A stretch of 64,000 bases of DNA from Bacteroidota bacterium. Lineage in GTDB: Bacteria; Bacteroidota; Bacteroidia; Chitinophagales; Chitinophagaceae. Below, piece by piece: positions 7,630-17,498 of this stretch. Position 1 is the stretch's first letter; each line of letters starts with the position of its first letter. A model generated the notes under the pieces. That model did no database searches and was not told the origin of the DNA. It was given only the letters and a program-made list of their open reading frames with translations. The stretch is taken from NCBI GenBank assembly GCA_023387985.1, contig JAEWHC010000009.1, positions 1,240,001 through 1,304,000 on the forward strand, in the 5' to 3' direction. The translations under genes and the position numbers were made by a program.

Positions 7630-10032
7630 ATGAAATTTGACATATTATCACAAATGATGGGCGATGAAGAAATGGATTTTGTTCCCATCATTCCCCTCAA
7701 TGAAAACGAATCTGAAGAAGATAAAAATATAGTTTACCCGGATACTCTGCCGCTTTTGCCGCTCCGGAACACTGTTCTTTTCCCTGGAGTGGTCATACCA
7801 ATTACGGTTGGACGCGATAAAAGCATCAAGGCGATCAACGATGCGTCGAAAGGGAATAAACTGATTGGTGTGGTTGCCCAGAAGACGAGTGATATTGAAG
7901 ATCCTGAATTTACTGACCTGCTTAAAGTGGGAACGGTAGCCAAGATCCTGAAACTGATCAAAATGCCGGATGGTGGCACTACGGTGATTCTTCAGGGCAA
8001 AAAGCGCATCGGCCTTGGAGAAATGGTAAGCGACGATCCATATTTCCAGGTGAGAACAAATTACCTGAAAGAAGGGGAGGTACCTGAAAACCAGGATTTT
8101 GAAGCCCTTACTTCCTCGATAAAGGATATGGCTGCCCAAATCATCCATTTGTCACCCAATATGCCAAGTGAAGCGGTAATCATCCTGAAAAATATAGAGG
8201 ACCCTGTTTTTCTGATCCATTTTGTGGCCAGCAACCTGAATGCCGAAGTACATGAAAAACAGGGCATTCTCGAGCTGGATGATATTACACAACGGGCCGA
8301 AGAACTTAGCCGCCTGCTTCACCGTGAATTGCAATTTGCACAATTGAAAGACCAGGTTACAAATAAAACCCGGACAGAAATTGACAAACAACAACGTGAA
8401 TATTTTCTGCAGCAGCAGATGAGAAGTATTCGGGAAGAACTTGGTACAGACAATGTGGCCGAAGTGGCTCAAATGCGTGCAAAAGGCGATGCCAAACTTT
8501 GGCCGGACGCCGCCAAGCAGGCTTTCGACCAGGGCATAGCCAAACTGGAAAGAATGCATCCGAGCACTCCCGATTACAGCGTGATCTACAATCACCTTGA
8601 CCTGATGCTTGACCTGCCCTGGGATGAAGTTACCAGTGACAATTACGATCTTAAAAATGCCCAGGATGTGCTGGATAATGATCATTACGGCATGGAAAAG
8701 ATCAAGGACCGTATAGTGGAATATCTTGCCGTTCTGAAATTGAAGGGCGATATGAAAAGCCCGATCCTTTGTTTTGTAGGCCCTCCGGGAATTGGGAAAA
8801 CCAGCCTTGGGCGGAGCATTGCGCATGCCGTCGGTCGTAAATATGTTCGCCTCAGCCTCGGTGGGCTTCATGATGAAAGCGAGATCCGCGGGCACCGTAA
8901 AACTTACATCGGTGCCATGCCCGGAAGAATCATCCAGAGTATACGGAAAGCCAAAACGAGTAATCCGGTAATCATCCTTGATGAAATCGACAAAGTGGGC
9001 AGCGACCATCGCGGAGACCCAAGCAGTGCTTTACTTGAAGTGCTGGATCCGGAGCAAAACCATACATTTTATGACAATTACCTGGAGCTGGAATATGATC
9101 TGAGCCGGGTACTATTCATTGCTACCGCAAATAACCTCTCAAACATTCAGCCAGCCCTGCGCGATCGCCTGGAAATCATTCCCCTGAGTGGTTATGCCAT
9201 CGAAGAAAAACTGGAGATTGCGAAACGCCATCTCATTCCCAAACAAAAGGAAGCCCATGGTCTTGATAAAGTGAAAATGAACATCAGCAGGCAGGTGGTG
9301 GAAAAAGCCATTGAAAACTATACCCGCGAAAGTGGCGTGCGTGAACTTGACCGCCAGCTCGCATCCATCATGCGCTGGCAGGCAAAAGAACTTGCACTCA
9401 AGGGAAAAGTTAGATCGTCGCTTACGCTGAAAGACCTGGAAACCATATTGGGCAAGGCAAAATATACCAATGATATTTACCGCATGGTAAATATGCCAGG
9501 TGTAGCCGTTGGCCTGGCCTGGACCTATGTTGGTGGCGATATCCTTTTCATTGAAACGGTACTCAGCCCGGGAAAAGGCGATTTAAAGCTTACCGGAAAT
9601 CTTGGAAATGTGATGAAAGAAAGCGCCACAACTGCGCTCACTTACCTGCAAGCCTTTCATAAAAAATACAATATCGATCCCGCAATTTTCCCGAAACACA
9701 GCATTCATATTCATGTACCGGAAGGCGCTGTGCCCAAAGACGGCCCGAGTGCAGGCATAACCATGCTCTCATCCATCGCTTCGGCAGTTACCGGCCGCCG
9801 TGTAAAGCCTTATCTCGCCATGACCGGGGAGATTACTCTTCGGGGACAGGTGTTGCCTGTGGGTGGTATAAAGGAAAAAGTTTTGGCCGCCAAGCGCTCC
9901 GGAATGAAAGAAGTTTTGTTGTGTGCACAGAATGAAAAAGATGTCCTGGAGATTAACCCGAATTACATAAAGGGGTTAAAAATCCATTATGTAAAGCAGA
10001 TGAGCCAGGTGTTGGAGATTGCACTGGAGTAA
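7630..10032 (+). CDS. lon: ATP-dependent protease Lon (LonA)
   Basis: Lon degrades misfolded and regulatory proteins in the cytoplasm as a hexameric AAA+ serine protease. The N-terminal substrate-binding domain begins near residue 40 (LPLLPLRNTVLFPG). Walker A is at 384-391 (GPPGIGKT) and Walker B at 447-454 with D451-E452. The protease domain carries S707 (KDGPSAG) and K750 (GGIKEK), 43 residues apart as in E. coli Lon. At 800 aa it is full length. It is monocistronic, with a strong intrinsic terminator just downstream. Confidence 0.98.
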   Translation: MKFDILSQMMGDEEMDFVPIIPLNENESEEDKNIVYPDTLPLLPLRNTVLFPGVVIPITVGRDKSIKAINDASKGNKLIGVVAQKTSDIEDPEFTDLLKVGTVAKILKLIKMPDGGTTVILQGKKRIGLGEMVSDDPYFQVRTNYLKEGEVPENQDFEALTSSIKDMAAQIIHLSPNMPSEAVIILKNIEDPVFLIHFVASNLNAEVHEKQGILELDDITQRAEELSRLLHRELQFAQLKDQVTNKTRTEIDKQQREYFLQQQMRSIREELGTDNVAEVAQMRAKGDAKLWPDAAKQAFDQGIAKLERMHPSTPDYSVIYNHLDLMLDLPWDEVTSDNYDLKNAQDVLDNDHYGMEKIKDRIVEYLAVLKLKGDMKSPILCFVGPPGIGKTSLGRSIAHAVGRKYVRLSLGGLHDESEIRGHRKTYIGAMPGRIIQSIRKAKTSNPVIILDEIDKVGSDHRGDPSSALLEVLDPEQNHTFYDNYLELEYDLSRVLFIATANNLSNIQPALRDRLEIIPLSGYAIEEKLEIAKRHLIPKQKEAHGLDKVKMNISRQVVEKAIENYTRESGVRELDRQLASIMRWQAKELALKGKVRSSLTLKDLETILGKAKYTNDIYRMVNMPGVAVGLAWTYVGGDILFIETVLSPGKGDLKLTGNLGNVMKESATTALTYLQAFHKKYNIDPAIFPKHSIHIHVPEGAVPKDGPSAGITMLSSIASAVTGRRVKPYLAMTGEITLRGQVLPVGGIKEKVLAAKRSGMKEVLLCAQNEKDVLEINPNYIKGLKIHYVKQMSQVLEIALE

Positions 10033-10058
10033 CCCAACAGTAAAAAAATGTTATACGA

Positions 10059-10090
10059 CCAATAACGGCAAATCCGTTATTGGTTTTTTT
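10059..10090 (+). terminator. Intrinsic terminator of lon
   Basis: A perfect 10-bp stem CCAATAACGG/CCGTTATTGG with a 5-nt loop is followed by seven T residues, 26 nt after the lon stop. Confidence 0.92.
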
Positions 10091-10132
10091 AATTACACCG
10101 GTCTGATTTTTTTGGTACTTAAATCTGAAATT

Positions 10133-12457
10133 TCATTCTACCGAAATCTCATCAATAAAAATCCAGGAAGGCTGACCTTCTCCCGGATGGCCTTTTGGCA
10201 ATGCGGTCAAAGGCGTTAAAACCAGTTTTACGAACCGTGCAGGCTTATCCGCTGCTGGTATTTCCACCATAAATGATGCTTTGGAAAAATTCATTTCGCT
10301 GGATTCTACTTCACCCGCTTTTGTAAAATTGATGCCATCCGTACTCAAAAGCAATTCCACTTTTTGTGGATGATAAATCCAGGATCCGGGATCATGAAAC
10401 AGGTACACCTTTACATTATTCACCGGAGAAATTTTATCCAGTTGAATGGTAGCCTCCATAGTTTTTCCCAGGTAGCCCAGCCATTCGCCTGAACTCAGAT
10501 CAACGCTGCCGCCGATGCCATTCACCAGGGCAGAAGGATTTCCGCCATCGGGCCCCGCCCAGTTTGGTCGCGGTTGAACATTGGTTGAGATCTTCCGGCC
10601 TGTAGCGAGGTTGTGAAAAAAAGGCTGCTCAAAATAATCCACTACTTTGCCATCTTGTTTGAGTACGGCCACCCAATGACCGTTTTCATTGATGGCAACT
10701 CCGGCTGCCGTTATGGGTACCTGATTTCCCTTCGGACTCGTAACTTCTATTTTGCCCCCCGGCAAATTGCTGGACAGTTGCCAGACCGCGCCTCCCGATT
10801 GCGCAGTACCTTTTACCGAAGCTTTAATTCCGTAAAATGCACGTGAATAATTCGTGTTGAGCTTTTCAAAACGTTTCAGCATTGCGGGAAGGCGCTTTTC
10901 GAAATCAGCATAGTTCTTGTTTTCCCGGCTGCTCCAGGCAACTTCACTCAGGGCGATGGCACGTGGAAATAATTTATATTCCATTTTCGAACCATTTGGA
11001 ATATACTCCGTCCAGAGATTTCCCTGGGTGCCTAAAATATGCTTTTCAAACGCAGTGCCCCGGAGCTCAACCGGAATGGGATCATAACTGTACACTTTAG
11101 ACATGGGCAGGTTGCCGCCAATGGACAGGCTGTCTTCGTTGGGCAATTCACTATAATCGAGATAGCAATGACTGGTGGGTGTCATAATCACATCGTGGCC
11201 TTCTTTGGCCGCCTGTATGCCACCGCTTTCGCCACGCCAGCTCATAACGGTTGCATTGGGAGCCAGGCCACCTTCAAGTATCTCATCCCAGCCAATGATT
11301 TTTTTGCCTTTACTGTTGATGTATTTTTCCATTCGCTGTATGAAATAACTCTGCAGACCATGTTCATCTTTCAGGTTTTTTTCTTTTATCAGTTGCTGGC
11401 AGAAATCACTTTCCACCCAGAATTTTTTGGGCGCTTCATCTCCGCCTATATGAATGTAAGTTGAGGGAAATAAGTCAATCACTTCATCGATCTCATCTTC
11501 CAGGAACTGAAAAGTCTGCTCAGTTGGAACATAAATATCATCAAATACACCCCAGGTTTCCTGTACTTTTTTCACTTTGGTTTTTGATGCTTCAGAAGCC
11601 TGGCCGGGAATTTCAGTTGGGCGCAAAGGGAAGGTGCTTAACCAGGGATAGGCAGCTATGGCTGCGGAGGAATGCCCCGGCATTTCAATTTCGGGAATGA
11701 TGGTGATGTTTCTTTCCGAAGCGTATTTCACCAAGGCTTTCACTTCTTCCTGGGTATAAAAATCCCCGTATCTTTCATTGGTATTTCCGGTACCGGGATA
11801 ACGGCCGGTAATGGTTCCGTCTCGGTAAGCGCCGACCTGGGTAAGCAAGGGGTATTTTTTTATCTCAATTCTCCATCCCTGGTCTTCAGTGAGGTGCCAG
11901 TGCAGGGTATTGAATTTCAGCAATGCCATACGGTCGATCATTTTTTTCAGCTGGTCCAGGGAAAAATAATGCCTGCCTACATCAAGCATTAGTCCGCGGT
12001 AGCCGAAGCGGGGTTCATCACGTATGGTTACCACGGGAATATGCATGGCTTTCCCGTCAGCGGGGATGAGCTGAACAAGCGATTGTAAGCCATGAAAAAC
12101 CCCTGCTTTGTCGACACCTGTAATAGCAATGGCCGCCGGCGAAATAGTAAGTGTGTATCCTCCGGGCTTTGTACCCATTTCCGGATTTATCGTGAGGCGA
12201 ATGCTTTTGCCGGCAGGCGCAGTATTCCGGGAATTTAATTTCAGGCCAAAGGTTTCAACAGTGGTGGCATTAAAGAAATCGACAGCATCCTTCAAGTCAC
12301 CATTTGTGTAAACGATGGCTACCGATTTATCCAGTACAAAATTTCCCGTTCCGGCTTTTATGCTTAATGGCTGAGGGATGATTTGAATGTTACCTGCCTG
12401 GCTAAAGACAATGATCGCAATAAATAAACTGGAAATTGCAAGGAGTAATTTTTTCAT
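10133..12457 (-). CDS. Secreted beta-N-acetylhexosaminidase, GH20
   Basis: The enzyme removes terminal N-acetylglucosamine or N-acetylgalactosamine by substrate-assisted catalysis. A signal peptide (about residues 1-20, ending VFSQ) is followed by a GH20 N-terminal domain, then the catalytic barrel from about residue 150. The D340-E341 catalytic pair sits in HIGGDEAPKKFW. Residues beyond about 620 resemble chitobiase C-terminal and discoidin-like domains, probably for sugar binding. At 774 aa it is in the usual range. There is no SusC/SusD pair or sugar regulator beside it, so it is not in a polysaccharide utilisation locus here. A 7/8 match to the -7 box (12481-12488) lies 23 nt upstream. 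Confidence 0.93.
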   Translation of the reverse strand: MKKLLLAISSLFIAIIVFSQAGNIQIIPQPLSIKAGTGNFVLDKSVAIVYTNGDLKDAVDFFNATTVETFGLKLNSRNTAPAGKSIRLTINPEMGTKPGGYTLTISPAAIAITGVDKAGVFHGLQSLVQLIPADGKAMHIPVVTIRDEPRFGYRGLMLDVGRHYFSLDQLKKMIDRMALLKFNTLHWHLTEDQGWRIEIKKYPLLTQVGAYRDGTITGRYPGTGNTNERYGDFYTQEEVKALVKYASERNITIIPEIEMPGHSSAAIAAYPWLSTFPLRPTEIPGQASEASKTKVKKVQETWGVFDDIYVPTEQTFQFLEDEIDEVIDLFPSTYIHIGGDEAPKKFWVESDFCQQLIKEKNLKDEHGLQSYFIQRMEKYINSKGKKIIGWDEILEGGLAPNATVMSWRGESGGIQAAKEGHDVIMTPTSHCYLDYSELPNEDSLSIGGNLPMSKVYSYDPIPVELRGTAFEKHILGTQGNLWTEYIPNGSKMEYKLFPRAIALSEVAWSSRENKNYADFEKRLPAMLKRFEKLNTNYSRAFYGIKASVKGTAQSGGAVWQLSSNLPGGKIEVTSPKGNQVPITAAGVAINENGHWVAVLKQDGKVVDYFEQPFFHNLATGRKISTNVQPRPNWAGPDGGNPSALVNGIGGSVDLSSGEWLGYLGKTMEATIQLDKISPVNNVKVYLFHDPGSWIYHPQKVELLLSTDGINFTKAGEVESSEMNFSKASFMVEIPAADKPARFVKLVLTPLTALPKGHPGEGQPSWIFIDEISVE

Positions 12458-12606
12458 CGGTATTGCTTTTGGATAAGCTACAAGTTTACGAAAAATCAGA
12501 GGCAGAATAAGCTAATGTTTCATTGCTTCAGCCTTGCGTTGAACCGGAAGCAGAATTTTTGCATTTTGGTGACAGCATTTTCAGGATGTTTGCCGTTTAA
12601 TGCCAT

Positions 12607-13269
12607 ATGCGGTATGTTCAGAATCTGTTTTTCTTAATTGTATTTTTCTCCTGGCTCAAAGCCGGATTGGCGCAAGACCATGTGATGGCGGCAAATAACC
12701 AGCCGGATGATCTTTATACGCTTTGGGATGTTGACAAATATGATATTGCCTTTGCGGCCGATAGCATCGCCTGGCTAACACAGGTGGAAAAAGACGTATA
12801 TTATTATCTGAATCTTGCAAGAATGAACCCGTCGCTGTTTGCACGAACCTTTGCAAAAGATTATGAGCATTCAAGAGAATTCGTAAAGGCCTATGAATGG
12901 GATAAACGTAAGCACAGCCTGATTCGTGAAATGCTTGCCATGCCACCCGCTCCACCTGTTTACCCTGACAAGACCATTTTCGAATTGGCAGCATGTTTTG
13001 CTTCCAGTGCCGGCTTTTCGGGTGCCCAGGGCCACGATCGCGGCAAGAGCGGATGCCCAACAGGGTATGGTGCGGAGTGTGTTCAGCTTGGTGGCCCGCA
13101 TGATGGGCTTTCCATCGTAATGGCGTGGTTGATAGACGCGGGAGAACAAAACGCTGCGCTCCTGCATCGCAGGATCATGCTCGATCCAAAAAGAACATTA
13201 CTGGGAGTGGCGATTCGACCGCATAAAGATTATGGATTTATTGCTGTCGCTGATTTTGCCCTGCAATAG
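12607..13269 (+). CDS. Secreted CAP (SCP/PR1-like) domain protein
   Basis: A 220-aa protein with a signal peptide (about residues 1-22, ending GLAQ). YYYLNLARMNPSLFA near residue 65 matches the helix that opens bacterial CAP domains. Later GHDRGKSGCP, GAECV and LLHRRIML...GVAI supply the conserved His, Glu and HR blocks. CAP proteins are extracellular; the bacterial members have no settled activity. It is monocistronic and converges with the next gene. Confidence 0.78.
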   Translation: MRYVQNLFFLIVFFSWLKAGLAQDHVMAANNQPDDLYTLWDVDKYDIAFAADSIAWLTQVEKDVYYYLNLARMNPSLFARTFAKDYEHSREFVKAYEWDKRKHSLIREMLAMPPAPPVYPDKTIFELAACFASSAGFSGAQGHDRGKSGCPTGYGAECVQLGGPHDGLSIVMAWLIDAGEQNAALLHRRIMLDPKRTLLGVAIRPHKDYGFIAVADFALQ

Positions 13270-13283
13270 ATAGAAGACCGGTT

Positions 13284-13814
13284 TCAGGCGAAATTATTGC
13301 TTAAACGGGGAAAACGGTTAGCAAGCCAACTGTCTTTTAAGGGGATAATCCAGTTTTCAAGCCAGGTTTTTTTGGTTACCACGGTATTGTTGAAGTAGAG
13401 GGTATCGGGGTTCAAAAATCCTTTTTCAATACCATTCGTTATTTGATGCGTGGGCAACAATTCTACTTTATCGCGTATAAGGAATGCCAGGTTAAGGCGG
13501 TCAAGCAGTCTTACATTAAAGGTATTTTCCAGTTCCTGTATAAAATGGAGACTGTCATCGGTGCTGCAGCCGCCTACATGTGCAACTGTGTCATCTGCCA
13601 TTAGTACAAGAAACTGGCCAAAGAACAAATTGCCATAACCTTTCACAGGAGAACCGTGGGTCTTCCAGTTGGCTATAAATTCCTCCAGCATGGCTTCCAG
13701 TTTTATGGCCTCAACTGTGCCGAAAGGGCGGTGTGCCTGGTAGATCCATACTTTGCTGTTGTCGGCAAACTCAGCGGGTATCAATGTTTTCCAGTTCTCA
13801 AATACGTTTTCCAT
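13284..13814 (-). CDS. Conserved Bacteroidota protein of unknown function
   Basis: A 176-aa soluble protein without a signal peptide. The blocks VWIYQAHRPF near residue 22 and HVGGCSTDDSLHFIQELE near residues 97-114 belong to a phylum-restricted family that is sometimes labelled ABC transporter ATPase. No Walker A, Walker B or ABC signature is present, so that label is not supported. It stands alone between a CAP protein and thioredoxin. Function unknown. Confidence 0.7.
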   Translation of the reverse strand: MENVFENWKTLIPAEFADNSKVWIYQAHRPFGTVEAIKLEAMLEEFIANWKTHGSPVKGYGNLFFGQFLVLMADDTVAHVGGCSTDDSLHFIQELENTFNVRLLDRLNLAFLIRDKVELLPTHQITNGIEKGFLNPDTLYFNNTVVTKKTWLENWIIPLKDSWLANRFPRLSNNFA

Positions 13815-13882
13815 GCGTTAAATATAAACAAACCCGCAGCCAGCAAATGTTGACTGCAGGTTAAAATTATTCAGATTATTTA

Positions 13883-14200
13883 TTAAACGTGCTGTTCGAT
13901 CTTCTTTACAAAATTGCCTTTGGGATGAGCGCCGATCAGTTTATCAACCATTTGTCCATTCTTGAAGAACAAAATAGCAGGAATGCTTGTGATACCGTAG
14001 TTGATACTTACTTCCGGGTTGTTGTCCACATTGAGCTTGCCGACGTTTACTTTCCCATCATATTCTTTGGCCAGGTCCTCAATAATAGGACCGATAGCCC
14101 TGCAGGGCCCGCACCATTCAGCCCAAAAATCCACAACGGTTAATTTATCACTGTTCAGCACATCTTCCTGGAAGGTTGCATCAGAAAAAGTTTTCGCCAT
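13883..14200 (-). CDS. trxA: Thioredoxin
   Basis: A 105-aa classical thioredoxin that reduces cytoplasmic protein disulfides using electrons from thioredoxin reductase. The active site WCGPC is at residues 29-33 and the cis-proline block SIPAILFFKNG follows in the second half. The frame is open a further 20 codons upstream, but the family starts at MAKTFSD, so ATG at 14200 is chosen. Monocistronic. Confidence 0.95.
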   Translation of the reverse strand: MAKTFSDATFQEDVLNSDKLTVVDFWAEWCGPCRAIGPIIEDLAKEYDGKVNVGKLNVDNNPEVSINYGITSIPAILFFKNGQMVDKLIGAHPKGNFVKKIEQHV

Positions 14201-14313
14201 AATTGTTTTTTTGCTCCACCACCTCAAAAATGGTTCCGGAAAAGGAGAGAGCCGGAACAATGGCAGTTATACCCGAAGCTTGTCAGGTAAACTGCCATCC
14301 GGTCATTTTATAA

Positions 14314-15153
14314 TTACTTAAGAGAATTGATCAAATCATTGGCCATGGTAACATAATCACTATTCTGGGCCTTAGTTGCCAGTTCAATGGTTTTTTGCGC
14401 GGCTGCTACGGCTTCAGCTTTATTGCCAAGTTTCTGATGAATGCGGGCCTTCAACAGGGGCATCCAAAACGCGTTTTGATTGGCTTCCATCGCTTTGTCT
14501 ACCCATTGAGCTGCCTGGGCAAGGTCTTTGCCATTTTCATAATAATAGCTGGCAGCTGCAAAATAGGGCCGGTTGTCTTTATTCATCATCTGGTCGATCT
14601 GACCCATGATTTTACTGTCAAGATCAACGGTAATTGGAACAACAACTTTGGTTTTAGCCCAACGAAGCTCAAGATTTACCGCATTATTTTTATCCATATC
14701 GGAAAATTGAATGGTAAAAGTTTCTACATCATTGCTGATGGTTTGAGGATTCACCATTACCCGCACCACATCATTTTCCTGCTTGTAAGCTGAAGGGCTG
14801 GTTACATTCAGGTCTTTGCTGAGGATAACTGTCCAGGAATTTTTTCCGGGAATGGTGAGTAAACCATATTGTCCGGCTTTTACATCCTTACCGCCAAATT
14901 TCACATCGTCGCTGAATTTAATTTTTGTCGCAGCATTCGCACCGGTACGCCATACCGCGTCAAAAGGAACGAGTTTGCCAAAAACTTCACGATTCTTCGC
15001 GCTTGGTCGGCCGTATTCGAGTTCAATGGAACCAAGTCCAAATTCCTGGGTCACTTTCTGGCTGGGAGAAGCTGATGGCGTTCTCAGTTGCTGGCTTATC
15101 GCCCCGGTGGCCACAAAAAGGATGCAGGCCATGGCAAGTAATGTTTTTTTCAT
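14314..15153 (-). CDS. Secreted DUF2911 protein with C-terminal TPR-like helices
   Basis: A 279-aa protein with a signal peptide ending near residue 20 (AISQ). Residues about 25-180 form the DUF2911 domain, with the typical LEYGRPSAKNREVFG and VWRTGANAATKI blocks. Residues about 195-279 are helical and repeat-like (YYYENGKDLAQAAQWVDKAM, HQKLGNKAEAVAAAQKTI), consistent with tetratricopeptide units. The family is periplasmic or envelope-associated with no known activity. A 7/8 match to the -7 box lies about 25 nt upstream. Confidence 0.83.
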   Translation of the reverse strand: MKKTLLAMACILFVATGAISQQLRTPSASPSQKVTQEFGLGSIELEYGRPSAKNREVFGKLVPFDAVWRTGANAATKIKFSDDVKFGGKDVKAGQYGLLTIPGKNSWTVILSKDLNVTSPSAYKQENDVVRVMVNPQTISNDVETFTIQFSDMDKNNAVNLELRWAKTKVVVPITVDLDSKIMGQIDQMMNKDNRPYFAAASYYYENGKDLAQAAQWVDKAMEANQNAFWMPLLKARIHQKLGNKAEAVAAAQKTIELATKAQNSDYVTMANDLINSLK

Positions 15154-15250
15154 ATAATTCGATTTTTTTTGCTGGGCTCAAAATAAGTAAAAAATACGCT
15201 ATTAATCCAGATAATTCCGGAGTTTGTGAAAACCATGGGTATAGGCGTAA

Positions 15251-15280
15251 GAAAACCGGGCTGATCGATCAACCCGGTTT
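15251..15280 (-). terminator. Hairpin terminator downstream of the lipocalin-like gene
   Basis: Stem AAACCGGG (15253-15260) pairs with CCCGGTTT (15273-15280), with an inner self-complementary TGATCGATCA. On the minus strand it ends in TTTTC, so the U-tract is short. It lies just after the stop at 15298. Confidence 0.5.
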
Positions 15281-15297
15281 CGATTTTGCAAAAATTC

Positions 15298-15729
15298 TTA
15301 TTGTTTTGTAAAGGTAATTGTGAGAATGTCCCCGGTGACTACGGTCGAATTTCTGGTAACCACCAATGTTTTGCAATCATAACTCACAATGGTTCCCGTT
15401 TCGCCGCCAATAGTGAACGTATTGCCACTCAAACTCCAGGTGCCTGTTTGATTTCCGCCACATTGAACACCGGCATCGGTATAGGTCCAGGTTCCGTTGG
15501 CCTCAATGGTTTGAGTGTCGTCAAGCTGGCATGGTTCAAACATTTGAGTCAAAACGTTCTGCGCAGGGGCATTGGCGGTCAGTTTGTAATCGGCCGCTGT
15601 AATTTTATAGGTACCGGCCAGCGAGGCCATGGTGGTTTCACAATTTGGTTTTTGATCATCCTTCTCACAGGAGGTGAAAAGAAAGAGCGGGAGCGCAAGG
15701 GCGAGCAATAATCCTTTTTTCATAGACAT
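15298..15729 (-). CDS. Lipocalin-like lipoprotein
   Basis: A 143-aa predicted lipoprotein: a hydrophobic leader ends in the lipobox LFTSC with the lipidated Cys at residue 21. The mature part has a Thr-rich beta pattern, with GTYKIT, GTWTYTD and GTWSLSGNTFTI blocks, as in the small lipocalin-like domain common in Bacteroidota. It is likely to sit in the outer membrane facing the periplasm or surface. Start may be the first ATG or the one two codons later. Ligand unknown. Confidence 0.7.
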   Translation of the reverse strand: MSMKKGLLLALALPLFLFTSCEKDDQKPNCETTMASLAGTYKITAADYKLTANAPAQNVLTQMFEPCQLDDTQTIEANGTWTYTDAGVQCGGNQTGTWSLSGNTFTIGGETGTIVSYDCKTLVVTRNSTVVTGDILTITFTKQ

Positions 15730-15870
15730 AATTTTGATTGCTGGTTGGAATTAAATTTGACAATTAATGAATAATATTGATGTGCAGTTCATTTAAACGT
15801 ATACGGCACAAACGAATAATATGCCAATTTATGATTTTCCACCCCATTTATTCACCAAATCAGTAGAAAT

Positions 15871-17475
15871 ATGGCAATCCGCATGGTTGATGATCCGCAA
15901 GATCCTAATGAATATCGCGATGATCAATATAACAATAGAAGAAATGTAAATAAACCAAGTGGTGGAGGCGGGGGTGGCCTGCTGACATTTTTGCCCTTGT
16001 TGCTCACCTTATTTCGAAAACCCGGCGGATGGGTCCTGCTCCTTTTGCTGGCTGGTGCTTATTTCCTGCTCACGCAGGGAGGCGGATGTAACCTGATGGA
16101 CAATCTTGCTGCAGGAAATGAGGAATTTACCAAAGGGGGTTATCTGGATAAAAATGAATTTGCCAGGGCTTCGGTTTATGAAGGCCTGGCAGATGATGAT
16201 TTGAAAAATCCGTTACCGGAGTTTGTTTCTCTGGAGCGGTTTGCCCCGCCCCGGCAAAATCAGGGGGAGCAGGGCAGCTGTGTGGCATGGAGCAGTGCCT
16301 ATGCGGCCCAAACCATATTGATGAGTGCCTACCGGGGTCAACTGCCAGCACAAGCCGCGTTTAGTCCCGCATATATGTACAACCAGATCGGCCTCGATGG
16401 ATGCCAGGGCTCCTACATTATTCGCGGCATGCAGTTCATGCAGCAGAAAGGTGGTGTTCCCTATAATTTATTTCCTTACGATGAATCGAATTGTTCCAGG
16501 AGCGGCAGCAGCAATATGGATGCCATGGCTTCAGCAAATCGCATCAACGGATTCAACCGCCTTACTACCTCTGAAGATCCGCAAGGCCTTAACATCCGCG
16601 CGGTAAAAGAACATCTTGCCCAGGGTGCACCTGTGGTGATCGGGGCAATGATTGGCGGAAGCTTTATGCACGGCATGATGGGCCAGAAAGTGTGGATACC
16701 TACCGATCGGGATTACAGCCAAATGGGATTTGGCGGGCATGCCATGTGTGTAATCGGTTATGACGATAAACTGGCAGGAGGTGCTTTTCAGATCATGAAC
16801 AGCTGGGGACCCGAATGGGGGCAAAATGGGCTGGGGTGGATGCGTTACAGCGATTTTAAAGAATTTGTACGGGAGGCTTACGGAATAAATCCGCTTCAGA
16901 AACAGCAGGCCGCGCTCAACCAGGCTTTTGATTGCGAAGTGGGTTTGGTGATGGTGAATGCCCAGGCAAACCCTACAGGCTATCTTCCGCTCAAAACTGC
17001 CGGAGCCAATACCTTTAGCAGCAGTACGGTGGCTAAAGGCATGCGCTTTAAACTGGAAGTAAAAAACAGCACGGATTGTTATGTCTATGTGTTTGGCCAG
17101 GAAACGGACGGAAGCAGCTATACCTTATTCCCATATCCATCTGCCCAGGATCCGGCAAAAACAGCCTATACGGCTTATTGTGGCATCACCGGCTACAGGC
17201 TTTTCCCAAAAGATAAAAGCCTTTCACCCGACAGCATTGGAACCAAAGATTATATGGCCGTGGTGGTGAGCAAAACAGAGTTGCCCTGGTATCCGCTGAA
17301 CCAGGCCATAAACCAGAACAAAAACAATTACGCCGCGGCGGTAAACTCCGCATTGCAGCGTTATGGCGTAAACCGCCTGCAGGTCAGTACCTCTTCAAAA
17401 GGAAATATCCGTTTTACCGCTCCGGCAGGCAACAATGGGGTTGCCTATGCCATTGTTGAAATTAACAAAAGGTAG
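15871..17475 (+). CDS. Membrane-anchored papain-like (C1) cysteine protease with DUF4384-like C-terminus
   Basis: A 534-aa protein with a short polar N-terminus, a Gly-rich stretch (31-36) and one or two transmembrane helices (about 37-69). A C1 peptidase domain follows. The oxyanion Gln is Q131, the nucleophile C137 (QGSCVAW), the catalytic His H290 (GGHAMCV) and the Asn N310 (MNSWG), in papain order and spacing. The C-terminal 180 residues (GMRFKLEVKNSTDCYVYVF and after) resemble DUF4384, a beta domain often attached to caspase- or papain-like peptidases. No pro-peptide inhibitor motif is obvious. A GTATAAA-looped hairpin follows the gene. Confidence 0.85.
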   Translation: MAIRMVDDPQDPNEYRDDQYNNRRNVNKPSGGGGGGLLTFLPLLLTLFRKPGGWVLLLLLAGAYFLLTQGGGCNLMDNLAAGNEEFTKGGYLDKNEFARASVYEGLADDDLKNPLPEFVSLERFAPPRQNQGEQGSCVAWSSAYAAQTILMSAYRGQLPAQAAFSPAYMYNQIGLDGCQGSYIIRGMQFMQQKGGVPYNLFPYDESNCSRSGSSNMDAMASANRINGFNRLTTSEDPQGLNIRAVKEHLAQGAPVVIGAMIGGSFMHGMMGQKVWIPTDRDYSQMGFGGHAMCVIGYDDKLAGGAFQIMNSWGPEWGQNGLGWMRYSDFKEFVREAYGINPLQKQQAALNQAFDCEVGLVMVNAQANPTGYLPLKTAGANTFSSSTVAKGMRFKLEVKNSTDCYVYVFGQETDGSSYTLFPYPSAQDPAKTAYTAYCGITGYRLFPKDKSLSPDSIGTKDYMAVVVSKTELPWYPLNQAINQNKNNYAAAVNSALQRYGVNRLQVSTSSKGNIRFTAPAGNNGVAYAIVEINKR

Positions 17476-17498
17476 AACTGCCCAATCTTCAATTCACG

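Noticed and set aside
8152..9009. 285-codon open frame opposite lon
   Set aside because: It is antisense to the conserved ATPase and substrate-binding region of Lon and shows no recognisable domain.
10133..12457. Possible polysaccharide utilisation locus around the GH20 gene
   Set aside because: No SusC/SusD-like, sulfatase or sugar-regulator genes are adjacent.
13284..13814. ABC transporter ATPase label for the conserved 176-aa protein
   Set aside because: No Walker A, Walker B or signature motif is present.
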